DNA from: Candidatus Rifleibacteriota bacterium
GTDB taxonomy: Bacteria; Muiribacteriota; Ozemobacteria; Ozemobacterales; Ozemobacteraceae
Reading direction: 5' to 3'
DNA length: 64,000 nt
Assembly: GCA_012517355.1 (NCBI GenBank)
Contig: JAAYVD010000168.1
Span: 124,001-188,000 of the forward strand
The notes beneath the pieces are model-generated. The model did not search any database. It had not been told where the DNA came from and saw only the letters and a list, made by a program, of their open reading frames with translations. The position numbers and the translations under genes are program-made. Below, piece after piece: positions 1-9,658 of this stretch (its first letter is position 1; every line of letters starts with the position of its first letter).

Positions 1-2460
1 GAGGGAAGAAACCGGCCAACCGCCGACGGGGACACGACCCCAACCGGGGACCATCTCATCCGCGCCTACGTGGGCTCCGCCATACCCCTCGAGGAACTGC
101 CGCAACGCCCGCGTCAACTGATCCGCGTCAACTCCGGCGCACCCCGCCACTGGTTCTACTGGCAGGCCATCGGTCCCCTCGGATTGTTCCTCCACCTCGA
201 TGACCATCCCGACTGGGCCGATCTGGCGGTGCGCCTGCGCCTGTCACGCTACCGGGAGCAAACAGGCGGAAGCCCGCTGGCGATGGGGATCTGGCGGGCG
301 GGCCTGGCCCGGCCCAGCGGGGACGTTGGCCGGGCGCTGGCGGAGTTCCAACGGACCGGGCAATCCTCGCAGATCGTGCAGGGGTCGTTGATCCAGGTCC
401 AGGGCCTGGACAGCACATCCCTCCTGTGGCTGGCCGTTCCCCTGGAGCCCCATGCCCGCCAAGGCCTAGGGGTGTTCTGGATCGATGTGCTCCTGGCCAT
501 CGCCGGGTTGGTGGTGATCCTGGGGTGGCTGCCGCGCGGGGACCCCGGCCCCCAGGACCGCGAGGTTTCCATCCGCTGGCGGCTGGCCCTGCTCTTCCTG
601 TATGCCGCCGCCCTGCCCCTCCTGTTCATGTTCCGTTGGGCCTGGGACCACCTCGAACAACGGCGGCAGGACATGGTCCGGGAGGCCCGCGAGCAGATGG
701 GGGGCCGGTTGCGCGCGATCGATGCCCGGGTCCCCCGGTGGCGGGAGCAGACCGAGCGCCGGCTGGCCGCCACCCTCCGTCGGCTGGATCTGTCGCGTTC
801 CCCGGACCGGACCCGGCTCGACCGCTTCCTGCACGGCCTGTTCGAAAGGTGCTTCGCCACGAGTTTCCAGGTGTTCGACCGGACCGGCCGCCTGGTCCTC
901 GGCCAGGGGCCCCGGCATCGCGGAGCGGCGGAGCAGGTGGCGGTCAGCCTGATCGCCCACCTGAACGGGACCGATCCCGATGTCCGGAACATGGCCAGAC
1001 AGGCGATCCTCGAGTCGGTGGGGGGCACCAACCTGATCGCCCTCCTCGCCGGCAATCTCGGCCGCATCGGGGAAGTCACCCTCGGTGGGACCCAGGGGTG
1101 GCACTTCTGGTGGCCCTTCCGCGCTCCCGATGGGCGGGTGACCCACCTCCTGTCGGCCTCCTGGGAGCGGTTCCGCATCGAGGGCCGGTTTCTGGAGCGC
1201 GAGGTCGCCCGTCTGCGACAGGGCCGGGAAGGCTGGCATCTGATGGCGGGCAGTTCGCGCCGCCAGCAGTTCTACCCGGGCAACCCCCGGCTGTGGGCTC
1301 ACCTCAACCCCTGGCTGGGCTCCCTGTCGGATGGTCGCGCCACCGTCCACACCCGGATCCGCTCGCCACGCGGATCGTTCCTGGTCACCGGCATCCAGCC
1401 CCGCGAGATCAAGGAATTCGCCCTGTTCGGCCTGACCTCCGAGGTTCCCATCGAACAGGCGATCGGTCGCCTGCACCGGCACCTGGTCCTGACCGCGATC
1501 TTCCTGCTGACCGTCAGCCTTCTCCTGGGCCGGATGCTGTCGGACCGTTTCCTGCTGCCGATCGGGGACCTGACGGGGGGCATCGCCGCGGTCGGCAACC
1601 AGACGCTCCGGCACCGGATCCGGGTCCGGACCAGGGACGAGCTCGGCGAGGTGGCCGACCTGTTCAACCGGATGCTGGAAAACCTGGAGGAGATCAGCGT
1701 CGGCCGCGAGGTGCAGCAGCGCCTCTTCCCCCACGACCTCCTGCGGGTGGGCGAGTATGTCGTCCATGGGCGGTCCCGCACCGCCAGCCGGCTGGGCGGC
1801 GATTACTACGAGTATCAGGCCATCGGCAGCCGGTGCCTGTTCGTCCTGTGTGGGGACGTGACCGGGCACGGGATCCCCGCGGCCCTGGCCATGTCGACCT
1901 GCAAGGCGCTGGTGATCGACCGGGCCCTGCGCCAGGCCGAACCCGAGGAGTTCATCGTGACCCTCAACCAGGGCCTGCGGGCCTGCTTCCGGCGAAAACT
2001 CCTCTTGTCCGCGACCATCCTGTGGTTTGACGTCGAGGCCCATACGATCAGGTTCTTCAACTGCGGCCATCCGTTCCCCTGCCGCCAGGACGTCCAGGGC
2101 CGCGTGACCTTCGTCGAAGGGAGCGGCTTTCCTCTCGGCAGTTTCCGCCAGGTTTCCCTGAAACCGACGGAGTTCGGTCTGCTTCCCGGCGAACGGCTGG
2201 TCTGCTACACTGATGGTCTTGTGGAAAGTCTCCCCACGGGCCTCGAGCGTGATCAATTCCAGATCTGGCGGCGGTTTCTGGCCGGCCGGCCGCGCCTCCC
2301 CGTCGCGGAGGCCTGCGACGACATTCTCGACCATCACCCGGTGTCCGGAGAGGCGACGACCCTGCCCGATGACTTCTCGGTGGTCGTGATCGCCAGGGAT
2401 CCCGACCCGCCCGGTCCGGTCCTGCACAACGGCGACAGCCCGGGCTCGGACCTCGCATGA
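1..2460 (+). CDS. SpoIIE/PP2C-type serine phosphatase with HAMP domain (5' end outside window)
   Basis: The frame is open from base 1 with no convincing start, so the gene begins before the window; the first in-frame GTG is at 70. Numbering from there, two hydrophobic segments lie near residues 137-155 and 170-190, an extracytoplasmic sensor-like region of about 270 residues follows, and a third membrane segment near 470-490 leads into a HAMP linker (LLPIGDLTGGI). The C-terminal 240 residues are a SpoIIE phosphatase: GGDYYEY, CGDVTGHGIPAAL, YTDGLVES and DDFSVVVI supply the metal-binding aspartates. Proteins of this kind (RsbU-like) dephosphorylate STAS anti-sigma antagonists in partner-switching circuits. 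That role is inferred; a STAS protein is encoded about 7 kb away at 9659. The stop overlaps the next start by 4 bp. Confidence 0.9.
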   Translation, partial: EGRNRPTADGDTTPTGDHLIRAYVGSAIPLEELPQRPRQLIRVNSGAPRHWFYWQAIGPLGLFLHLDDHPDWADLAVRLRLSRYREQTGGSPLAMGIWRAGLARPSGDVGRALAEFQRTGQSSQIVQGSLIQVQGLDSTSLLWLAVPLEPHARQGLGVFWIDVLLAIAGLVVILGWLPRGDPGPQDREVSIRWRLALLFLYAAALPLLFMFRWAWDHLEQRRQDMVREAREQMGGRLRAIDARVPRWREQTERRLAATLRRLDLSRSPDRTRLDRFLHGLFERCFATSFQVFDRTGRLVLGQGPRHRGAAEQVAVSLIAHLNGTDPDVRNMARQAILESVGGTNLIALLAGNLGRIGEVTLGGTQGWHFWWPFRAPDGRVTHLLSASWERFRIEGRFLEREVARLRQGREGWHLMAGSSRRQQFYPGNPRLWAHLNPWLGSLSDGRATVHTRIRSPRGSFLVTGIQPREIKEFALFGLTSEVPIEQAIGRLHRHLVLTAIFLLTVSLLLGRMLSDRFLLPIGDLTGGIAAVGNQTLRHRIRVRTRDELGEVADLFNRMLENLEEISVGREVQQRLFPHDLLRVGEYVVHGRSRTASRLGGDYYEYQAIGSRCLFVLCGDVTGHGIPAALAMSTCKALVIDRALRQAEPEEFIVTLNQGLRACFRRKLLLSATILWFDVEAHTIRFFNCGHPFPCRQDVQGRVTFVEGSGFPLGSFRQVSLKPTEFGLLPGERLVCYTDGLVESLPTGLERDQFQIWRRFLAGRPRLPVAEACDDILDHHPVSGEATTLPDDFSVVVIARDPDPPGPVLHNGDSPGSDLA

Positions 2461-4928
2461 CCCCCATCCGGGAACTGCTCCAGGATCTGGCCCTTCCGGT
2501 CCGCTCCTTCCGGCTCTTTGCCCTCGAAACCCTGCTGCGGGAAGGGAAAGGCCCGGAGGTGATCCAGGGGCTCGAATCCCATCTCCGGCGGGAAACCGAC
2601 GCGGAATGCCGGGTGGTGGCGGAGTTCGCGCTGCGGGCGGTGCAAGCCCGCACCACCCGGGGTGACACCATGCCCGCGGCTCCGGCCGCCCCCCTCGAGG
2701 CGACGGCGGCGATCGGCGAATTCGCCAGCCGGTTCCCCCACCTGACGCCCGACGCGCAGTTGGAAGCCCTCGCCGGGCTGTCGCCGGCCCTGCTGAGCGG
2801 GCTGTCCGAGGCGGCAGCGGACTGGCTTGCGGCAACCACGGAACCCATGCTCATGGCCACCCTCCTGCGGACGTTCCGCACGGTCTGGCCGCGTGACCGG
2901 CTGAAGGACCTGCCGCGGGCCCTCGGGATGCGGTCCCTCATGGTCCGGCTGGCCGCCCTCGAAACCCTGGTCACCAGGGCGCCCGAGGAACTCCGGCACC
3001 GTCTGCCCGCCCTGCTGGTCCACGAGGATCCCCGCATCCGGGCGCTGGGCGTGCGCGGGCTGGTCGCCATCGACGAATCCGAGGCGGTGGCCCACCTGAC
3101 GCGGATGCTGGCCAGTCCACAACCCGAGACGGTCCTGGCCGGCCTGCGTTGCAGCGTGTTCCTGCCGTTCGACCGGGTGCGTGGACCGATCCTCCAGGCC
3201 CTCGACGCCAGCGCCGAGCTGACCGTCCTCGATCGCCTGGCCGTCTTCCTGGCCAACAACCCCGATCCCGAGGTGCCATACCGGCTTGCCGAGATCGAGG
3301 AAAGGACGACCGGCCCCAAGCGTGATCTGGTCCGCCGCCTCTCTGACGAGGTCATGGAAAACCTCCGCCGGGCCGGCAGTCTGGGCCAGGACTGGCCAAA
3401 ATTCCAGGCCGGGTTTGCCGCCTGGCGGCACCGACGTCCGACCCGACGGCAGCTCCGCGACCTCCTTCGGCGTTGGACGGTGGGCGCGGTCACCATCGAA
3501 GAGGCGGCCGGATTTCTCGCCCTCCGCTGGAGCGATCCCGACCTCCGCGAAGCCTTGCCCGAAATCCTCGCCGAAGTCACCGATCCGGACGTGAAGCAGA
3601 CCGTCGAGGGCTGGCTGAAGGCCGGCACGATACCGGTCGCGCCGGCCGCGTCAGGGGCGCCGGCCGCCTGCCCGCCTTCCCCGACCGGGGCTGGAACACC
3701 CGCCGTGCCTCCGGCCGTCGATCCCTGCGAGGATCTCCTCGACCGGATCGCCCGCCTGACCCCCGAACGGCAGGCCGAGGCCCGCACCCTGCTTCTTCCC
3801 CTCCTCGCCAGCCCGGCCACCCTGCCGCGCCCCGTTCTGGCGGCGGTCATCCGGGCGGCTCACCGGACCCGCCTGGCCGACGCCACACCGCTGATCCGCC
3901 CGCTCCTGGAGGTCACCTCGCCGGTCACCGCAACCCCCGCCCTCGAGTTCCTGGCCGATTTCGATTTCGACCACCTGATGCCGCGACTCGGCACCTTCCT
4001 GAAGGCCGAAGCCATCCGCCTCCGCGGGGCGGCCCTGCGGGTCCTCCAGGAAAAAGATCCGAAGCGGAGTCTGTCCGCCCTGCGGGCCATGCTCGAAGAC
4101 CCGACCCCGGGTGTGCCCCGCACCGCGCTCGGGTGTCTGGCGGTGTTCGATTTCTTCCAGGTGCGCGACCTGATCGTGGCCCTGCTGAAGCGCACCCCGA
4201 ACGACCAGGTCTTCCGGGAGGCATTGCTGTTCTTCACCGCCAACCCGGAACTGGACAACCTCTATCCCCTGTACGGACTCGAAAGACTCTGGGAGTCCCG
4301 GGGCCGCCAGGATCGCTCATCGCAGGCCAGGCAGGCCCGCCGCGACAATCTCGATTTCCTGACCGCCAACGCCCTGCTCCTTCCCGGGGCCGTCGCCGAC
4401 CTGGATGCCGCGTTCGCCGATCGATGGGATCGGGAACAAGCGGCCGGCCGATCCCCCAAGCCCTACGGGGTGGACACCTTGTACCCCGACGAGAAAAGTG
4501 GCGGATCGCGGGATGGGTTGCCGACCCTGCTGACCCTGGACGGCCTGTTCCGTCTGCTGACGGCCCCAGTGGCCGCCCTGGCCGAAGGATGGCGGACCTT
4601 TCCCAAAACCACCGCGACCCTGGTGATCCTGGTCCTGGTCGCTCTGGCCGGATTCTTCCGGGAAGGCCCCCGCCCCATGAGCGGGAACCAGCCCCAGCCG
4701 GTGCCGGCACGGATCATGACCGTCGAGGGACGGGTCGAATCGGTGGCGGAAGACGCGATGATGGTCAAAGGTGACGGCGGCATGACCTACCTGCTGCAGC
4801 CGCCGGGGGGAAGGATCATGCCCAATCTGCCCATCGGCAGTCAGGTCAAGGCCACCCTGGTCCCCTTCCGCCAGGAGTCGGCCCAGATCATCCGGGCTGA
4901 ATGCCGGGAAATCCTTTTGATCGAGTGA
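2457..4928 (+). CDS. HEAT-repeat protein with C-terminal membrane anchor
   Basis: The ATG overlaps the stop of the phosphatase gene (ATGA), so the two are translationally coupled. The 823-residue product consists of alpha-helical repeats of HEAT/PBS-lyase style through residues 1-600 (recurrent pattern of leucine pairs followed by DP, for example HEDPRIRALGVRGLVAI), interrupted near 395-425 by an Ala/Pro-rich linker. One hydrophobic segment near 713-735 is followed by about 85 residues that look like a small beta domain (VEGRVESVAEDAMMVKGD, resembling an OB-type fold). HEAT solenoids are protein-interaction scaffolds. With the phosphatase next door, a scaffold for the same signalling pathway is plausible but inferred. 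Confidence 0.8.
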   Translation: MTPIRELLQDLALPVRSFRLFALETLLREGKGPEVIQGLESHLRRETDAECRVVAEFALRAVQARTTRGDTMPAAPAAPLEATAAIGEFASRFPHLTPDAQLEALAGLSPALLSGLSEAAADWLAATTEPMLMATLLRTFRTVWPRDRLKDLPRALGMRSLMVRLAALETLVTRAPEELRHRLPALLVHEDPRIRALGVRGLVAIDESEAVAHLTRMLASPQPETVLAGLRCSVFLPFDRVRGPILQALDASAELTVLDRLAVFLANNPDPEVPYRLAEIEERTTGPKRDLVRRLSDEVMENLRRAGSLGQDWPKFQAGFAAWRHRRPTRRQLRDLLRRWTVGAVTIEEAAGFLALRWSDPDLREALPEILAEVTDPDVKQTVEGWLKAGTIPVAPAASGAPAACPPSPTGAGTPAVPPAVDPCEDLLDRIARLTPERQAEARTLLLPLLASPATLPRPVLAAVIRAAHRTRLADATPLIRPLLEVTSPVTATPALEFLADFDFDHLMPRLGTFLKAEAIRLRGAALRVLQEKDPKRSLSALRAMLEDPTPGVPRTALGCLAVFDFFQVRDLIVALLKRTPNDQVFREALLFFTANPELDNLYPLYGLERLWESRGRQDRSSQARQARRDNLDFLTANALLLPGAVADLDAAFADRWDREQAAGRSPKPYGVDTLYPDEKSGGSRDGLPTLLTLDGLFRLLTAPVAALAEGWRTFPKTTATLVILVLVALAGFFREGPRPMSGNQPQPVPARIMTVEGRVESVAEDAMMVKGDGGMTYLLQPPGGRIMPNLPIGSQVKATLVPFRQESAQIIRAECREILLIE

Positions 4929-5022
4929 GAACCGGAAAAAAACATGAAAGAATCTTCGGCCCCGGAAGGTATGCCATGGTGAGCGCACCTTTCAGCCGCG
5001 GGAACCCCGTGGAGGAACGGTT

Positions 5023-5631
5023 ATGAAAAGCCTGTGGGCCCCGACCCTGGCCGGCCTTTGGCTGGGTCTTTTCGCCAGACCGGGGGAAAAGGAGACCGAC
5101 GATGTGGAACTGGTCAGGGAAGCCAAGGCCGGGCGAAGGACCGCCTTCGATGCCCTGGTGGTCCGGCATCTGCCTTCCGTGCTGGCCTATCTCCGATCCC
5201 GCGGGGCCCAGTATCCGGCCTATGAGGATCTCGCCCAGCAGACCTTCATCCGGGCGTTCCTCTACCTCAAATCCTACCAGGAGGGCCGACCTTTCGTGGC
5301 GTGGCTGCTGACGATCGCCCGGAACCAGATGTCTGATGAGTTTCGGCGGACCGCGGCCGCGACCAGGCAGGACACCTTCGTCAAGGAGGATGCGCAGACG
5401 GTGACGGGGCCCGAGGAACTGGTGGTCGGCAACCAGGGCTGGCATGACCGGCTGCGAGTCCTGCCCGAGGACCAGAAACTGCTGTTGGAACTGCGGATCC
5501 TGCAGGATGTCCCTTTCCCAGAACTGGCCGCGCTGTATGGAACCTCCGAAAACGCCCTGCGGGTCAAATTCAGCCGGATCCTCTCCCGTCTGCGGGAGAC
5601 GTCCGCGGGTGAGACGAAGGGGGAAGCATGA
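5023..5631 (+). CDS. ECF-type sigma-70 family RNA polymerase sigma factor
   Basis: The 202-residue product has the two-domain ECF layout. Region 2 is near residues 25-110 (ELVREAKAGRRTAFDALV, then YEDLAQQTFIRAFLYL and a WLLTIARNQMSDEFRR segment), and region 4 near 140-195 (ELRILQDVPFPELAALYGTSENALRVKFSRIL, a helix-turn-helix). Start chosen because GGAGG lies 7 bases upstream. The N-terminus has about 20 extra, rather hydrophobic residues before region 2. The stop overlaps the following anti-sigma gene by 4 bp, the usual arrangement of a sigma factor and its inhibitor. Its regulon is unknown; the prepilin genes immediately downstream are candidates by position. Confidence 0.9.
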   Translation: MKSLWAPTLAGLWLGLFARPGEKETDDVELVREAKAGRRTAFDALVVRHLPSVLAYLRSRGAQYPAYEDLAQQTFIRAFLYLKSYQEGRPFVAWLLTIARNQMSDEFRRTAAATRQDTFVKEDAQTVTGPEELVVGNQGWHDRLRVLPEDQKLLLELRILQDVPFPELAALYGTSENALRVKFSRILSRLRETSAGETKGEA

Positions 5632-6137
5632 ACGACCTGTGCGCCCGTTTTCTCGACCGCCTTCTCCAGGAAGGGGAACCCGAAGCCGAGGTGGCCGCGC
5701 ATCTCGCCGCCTGTCCGGCCTGCGCCGCCACCCGTGAGGCGGCCCTGGCGGTCCGCCGACAGAAGCGCCTGCTCGACCCGGCGCCCCCCGACCTGACCGG
5801 CCGGATCCTGCAAGCCATTCCATCCGCCCCGACGCCGAACGGCGGCGCGGCGAACGGCGGCGCGGGCGCCGCCTCCTTCGGCCCCGGCCTGGGCTCTGCC
5901 GTGGCGGCCGGCGCCTTCATCCTGGCCCTGGCGGCGGGCAGCCTCATCTGGGGGACCTCCCCGGGCCCGGCTCCCACCACCCCGCCGACGAGTCAGGGGA
6001 TGGGTGGTGCCACGGCCACCCCGATCCTTCCCGCCGCCATTGCCACACCGGCGACGGGCCCCCTGCCGATCGAGACGCGCCCTGCCAGCGGTCCGGGCTC
6101 CTTGTCGCTGTCCGGGCCCGACCAGCCGCCCGACTGA
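5628..6137 (+). CDS. Putative anti-sigma factor with zf-HC2-type zinc finger
   Basis: This gene is coupled to the sigma factor by an ATGA overlap. The 169-residue product begins with a short helical region carrying HLAACPACAA near residues 25-35, the H-x3-C-x2-C signature of zinc-binding anti-sigma domains. A low-complexity Gly/Ala stretch, one membrane segment near residues 88-108 and a Pro/Thr/Ala-rich extracytoplasmic tail follow. The architecture matches membrane-anchored anti-sigma factors that hold their ECF partner inactive until an envelope signal arrives. The tail has no recognisable sensor domain. Confidence 0.82.
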   Translation: MNDLCARFLDRLLQEGEPEAEVAAHLAACPACAATREAALAVRRQKRLLDPAPPDLTGRILQAIPSAPTPNGGAANGGAGAASFGPGLGSAVAAGAFILALAAGSLIWGTSPGPAPTTPPTSQGMGGATATPILPAAIATPATGPLPIETRPASGPGSLSLSGPDQPPD

Positions 6138-6138
6138 G

Positions 6139-8361
6139 ATGCCTGTGGATCGATCCACCTCCCGGGGGCGGCCGACCATGGCGACGAGGGTTCGGGGCCG
6201 CGGCATGGTTCCCTCGGCTGTGGCCCCGGGGATGGGCAGGGGGAAGGGCAGGGGCCGCCCCCCGCCAGGATTCGTGTCCCCTCTGGTCTTCCCCTTGATC
6301 CTGCTCGCTTCGATGCTGGCCCTGGCCTTCCATTTCGTGGCCCGCGAGGAACGAGGGGTTTCCCAGCGGTTCCGTCTCGGCGAGGCGGCCCGCCGGATCG
6401 CCGAGGCCGCGGCGGACGAGGCGTTCCTGTGGCTTCACCGGGAGACGGGGCGCCCGGATTCGGCCCCCTTCCGATGGGTTCTGGACGACCAGGGCACCGC
6501 GCTGCCCATTCCCCTGGTCATGGTGCCGGAGCAAGCCGCGAACCTGCTTCCCTCCGGCGAGCGCGCGGAACTCACCGCCCAGGCCCGGATCCTCGACCGC
6601 CGGCTGCAGGACAGCAAGGGACAGAACTATCGCGGAACCGCTGATGCCCACGATTCCCTGGCCACGGTCGAGATCCACGTGACCGTCACCTTGTGGTCGA
6701 ACCATGTCTTCAAGCCTGCTCCCCTGCTTACCCTCCACCTGTCACGACATCACGACGCCGGCATGTCCAGCATCGTCAGCCGGCGGCCCGCCGCGGGTGA
6801 GCGCCGGACCGCCTATTGCCAGGCCTTTCCCCTCGATTACGCCCTGCTGGTGCGAAACGGCCTGGAGGAATTCCGTCGGGCACCGGGAGTCTCCCTGAAT
6901 CCCCCGGAGACCTCCCTGGTGGTCGAGCAGAAACACCTTCCCCCCGAACGCCGGGGAAAGATCTTCTTCGGTGGAACCGATCCCGCGCGGGCGACGACGG
7001 CCGGTCCGGAGGAGACCCCGATCGAGAACCAGGTTTTCATCAACCTCTCCGAGGAATTCCAGAACCAGGTCGCGCCGTTCACCGCCGAGGTGCCGGTCGG
7101 CCAGGCCGAGGTTCTGGAACTCGTGCCCGCCCTCGAGGAACGGTTGCAGGAATTCGGCCGCCAGAACGGCATCACCGATCTCGCCTGGGAAAACCTGAAG
7201 GGTCGCTTCGTGATCGGCACGGCCCCCCTGTGCCGGGCCGCCTCTGACACCCCGGAATTGGCCTTCGAAAGGACCCTGGTTTCCTGGTTGGCCGCATCCT
7301 CCAGGGGGGCCGAAGGGGTTTGGCCGCTCCACCCGGGGCTCCGGCTCCTGGGGGACGACCCCCAGGTGGCAGCCGACCCCGCCATGGCCGCCTCGGTCCT
7401 GGAAGGAGCCATCCGCAAGCGATTCCTCTACCGGGTCGTCTGGCGATTGGATCTTTCGGGCACGAAGATTCGGGGAACCATGATGGTGGGCGGAGTTCCC
7501 CGGACGGACAGCCGCCCGGTTCCCGCGGAATTGGCGTCGGAACTGGAATCCTGGAAGAACGCCCTGCCGTGCATTCCCCTGCCGCCGGATGCGGAAGACC
7601 TGCCGCCTCTGGTCCGCACCTTCCTGACCCGGCTTCCCCAGGTGGCCGCCCGGTATCCCCAGATATCCCTCCTGTCGCGCATGGACGCCAACTTCCTCTA
7701 TGGCCGAACGACCGGGGAACCGGACCTGCGCCATCCACCCGCCGGGGAAAGTTTTCCCCAGCCGGTCTTTTTCAGTCCCGGGAATCTCCCCATCGAGGTC
7801 CGGGCAGGAACCGAGAACGGCTTCCGGCCGTATGGTCTCTACAGCCTCTGGCAGGGCAAGCAGGTGCCGGTCGAGGCCCTGGAGAAGATGGGGATCGTCA
7901 ATCCGCGCGAAGGGGTGATCACCCTCCGCGGCATCACGCATGTCCGTGGCCACCTCGAACTGGGCCCGGTGACCGGCGGTTCCTGGCGAATTCGCGGCCA
8001 GGGGGTGCTGGCGGCCGACGGCTTCACGCTGAAAGCCGGTCTCCGGGTGGATCACGCCGATCCCGAAGCCATCTGCGTCCTGATGGCCCGGCGGGGGGAC
8101 ATCCTGATCGGGACCGACCAATGGATCGAAGCCTCCTGCCTGGCCTTCAACGACCAGTGGTCAGGGACCGTCCGGGCGGTGCGCCCCCTCCACCTTCGCG
8201 GCGCGCTGGTTTGTGACCGCCTGGAACTCCCCCAGGCCTGGAGCCGGGACCGGCATCTCCTGGAGTATGACCCCCGCCTGAAGCCCGATCAATCGCTGCA
8301 CCAGATCTGGATCTCGCGCTGGGTGACCTTCCAGCGGGTGTCCGGGAACGAGGACTCCTGA
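6139..8361 (+). CDS. Large PilX/GspK-like membrane-anchored protein of the prepilin cluster
   Basis: Start is uncertain. The ATG at 6139 overlaps nothing and sits 1 base after the previous stop; in-frame ATGs at 6178, 6205 and 6232 are alternatives, and none has a strong ribosome-binding site. After a basic Arg/Gly/Pro-rich leader comes PGFVSPLVFPLILLASMLAL, a hydrophobic N-terminal helix resembling class III prepilin signals but without the Glu at position 5. About 650 residues of mixed beta/alpha sequence follow without a recognised domain. Position before two clear prepilins suggests a large minor pseudopilin of the PilX or GspK type. The stop is 1 base from the next start. Exact function unknown. 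Confidence 0.7.
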   Translation: MPVDRSTSRGRPTMATRVRGRGMVPSAVAPGMGRGKGRGRPPPGFVSPLVFPLILLASMLALAFHFVAREERGVSQRFRLGEAARRIAEAAADEAFLWLHRETGRPDSAPFRWVLDDQGTALPIPLVMVPEQAANLLPSGERAELTAQARILDRRLQDSKGQNYRGTADAHDSLATVEIHVTVTLWSNHVFKPAPLLTLHLSRHHDAGMSSIVSRRPAAGERRTAYCQAFPLDYALLVRNGLEEFRRAPGVSLNPPETSLVVEQKHLPPERRGKIFFGGTDPARATTAGPEETPIENQVFINLSEEFQNQVAPFTAEVPVGQAEVLELVPALEERLQEFGRQNGITDLAWENLKGRFVIGTAPLCRAASDTPELAFERTLVSWLAASSRGAEGVWPLHPGLRLLGDDPQVAADPAMAASVLEGAIRKRFLYRVVWRLDLSGTKIRGTMMVGGVPRTDSRPVPAELASELESWKNALPCIPLPPDAEDLPPLVRTFLTRLPQVAARYPQISLLSRMDANFLYGRTTGEPDLRHPPAGESFPQPVFFSPGNLPIEVRAGTENGFRPYGLYSLWQGKQVPVEALEKMGIVNPREGVITLRGITHVRGHLELGPVTGGSWRIRGQGVLAADGFTLKAGLRVDHADPEAICVLMARRGDILIGTDQWIEASCLAFNDQWSGTVRAVRPLHLRGALVCDRLELPQAWSRDRHLLEYDPRLKPDQSLHQIWISRWVTFQRVSGNEDS

Positions 8362-8362
8362 A

Positions 8363-8842
8363 ATGGGTCGAACCCTGTCGCCGCCGCCCACCCAACGGGG
8401 GATCACCCTCGTCGAGGTCCTCGTCGGGCTGGTCTTTTTGAGCTTCGTCATGTTCTCCCTGTTCACCTGGACCTCGATCTCCCAGCGGAGTTCGATGGAT
8501 GCCGCCTACGAGTTCCTGGCCCGGCAACTGGCCAACGAGCCGATCGAGGTGTTCCAGACCTTTGGCTACGAGTGGGCCTCGGCCTACGGCAAGACCCACT
8601 CGGTCGACGGCTTTCCCCTGGCCGCCTGGACCCCGCTCATTCCCGACGGCCGCCCGGGAAACGGCTATCCGGCAGAGGCGGCGGGATTCCGGCGACGGAT
8701 CACGCTGGTCCCGGTGGCGGGACCGCCCCGGGCCATCCGCATCCAGGTCGAAGTGGCACCGATCGAGGCTTCCCGGGCCCAGGCCTGGCTGACCCAGGAC
8801 TGGGTCCAGGCGGTGGGCCTGATCGTGGAGGGTCCCCCATGA
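8363..8842 (+). CDS. Prepilin-type N-terminal cleavage/methylation domain protein (PilV-like)
   Basis: The 159-residue product has a short basic leader and a canonical type IV prepilin motif, RGITLVEVLVGLVFLSF, with cleavage expected after the Gly and Glu at mature position 5. The rest is a small C-terminal domain. It starts 1 base after the previous stop and its own stop overlaps the next start by 4 bp. Such minor pilins or pseudopilins prime assembly of type IV pili or type II secretion pseudopili at the inner membrane. Which of these systems it serves cannot be told, because no ATPase, platform protein or secretin is in the window. Confidence 0.9.
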   Translation: MGRTLSPPPTQRGITLVEVLVGLVFLSFVMFSLFTWTSISQRSSMDAAYEFLARQLANEPIEVFQTFGYEWASAYGKTHSVDGFPLAAWTPLIPDGRPGNGYPAEAAGFRRRITLVPVAGPPRAIRIQVEVAPIEASRAQAWLTQDWVQAVGLIVEGPP

Positions 8843-9603
8843 AGCGCCGGACGCAGGGAGTCACCCTCGTCGAACTCATGCTGGCGGTCCTGCTGATGGG
8901 CCTGCTCCTGGCTCCACTCTTCCTGACCTTCCATAGTTCGACCCGCACCAGCCTGAGGGGGGTCCGCCAGATCGACCAGGTCATGGAAGGCCAGCGCCTG
9001 CTCAAGCGGTTGCGCGAAGACCTGCGGGCCGCCTGCCTGGTCCTGCCGGAGCAGACCGGCCAGGTCCGGTTCGACGACCTCGTCGAGATCGAGACCGCTA
9101 CGGACTCGGCGGCAACCTCGATCAGCTTCCTGCGGTTTCCCCTTCCCGTTCCGGTCGACAAGGCCATTTCCGCCGATCGCCGAAGCGGCCCGGCCCCCCG
9201 CCTCGCCAGCCGGGTGACCTACCGCGCCGAGCCTCTTCCCGACGGGGCAGGAGGCCTGCAACTGTCCCGACGCGAGTCCTTCCACCCGGCCCTGGGATTG
9301 GCCCCCATGGAGGCCATTCTCACCCGGAACCTCAATTTCTTCCGGGTCGCCCCGCTCACCATCACCGATTCGGCCGGCACCAGCCGGAAGTTCTTCCAGA
9401 TCACCATGCAACTGGTCTCCACCCGTGACGGTCGACCCCTGCCCGCCACTCCACCGGCGGGCACGCCTCAGCAGGAGGGTCTCCTCATCGCGGATTTCTA
9501 CGATCTGGTCTGTCCCGATTTTTTCGCCGCCCTCTGGAGGGCTCCCTGCCAGGGCCGTTCGTGGTATTCCGGGCTGGCCCGCCCTGACCCGGAAGGTCGG
9601 TGA
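8839..9603 (+). CDS. Prepilin-type cleavage/methylation domain protein (PilW/GspJ-like)
   Basis: The ATG at 8839 overlaps the preceding stop (ATGA). The 254-residue product begins MKRRTQGVTLVELMLAVLL: a basic leader, Gly cleavage site and Glu at mature position 5, followed by a hydrophobic helix. Its length and position as the last gene fit the PilW/GspJ type of minor pilin. The gene faces the minus-strand STAS gene 55 bp away. No strong terminator is visible between the convergent genes. Confidence 0.9.
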   Translation: MKRRTQGVTLVELMLAVLLMGLLLAPLFLTFHSSTRTSLRGVRQIDQVMEGQRLLKRLREDLRAACLVLPEQTGQVRFDDLVEIETATDSAATSISFLRFPLPVPVDKAISADRRSGPAPRLASRVTYRAEPLPDGAGGLQLSRRESFHPALGLAPMEAILTRNLNFFRVAPLTITDSAGTSRKFFQITMQLVSTRDGRPLPATPPAGTPQQEGLLIADFYDLVCPDFFAALWRAPCQGRSWYSGLARPDPEGR

Positions 9604-9658
9604 GGCCGGGGTCGCCCCCACCACCAGAAAATCCGGAAAGGAATCGCTGACCGGTCTT

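Noticed and set aside
466-2835. 789-residue minus-strand open frame under the SpoIIE gene
   Set aside because: Opposite a well-supported phosphatase; no domain and typical shadow composition.
4944-4982. 12-codon upstream open frame before the sigma factor
   Set aside because: No ribosome-binding site and no regulatory codon pattern.
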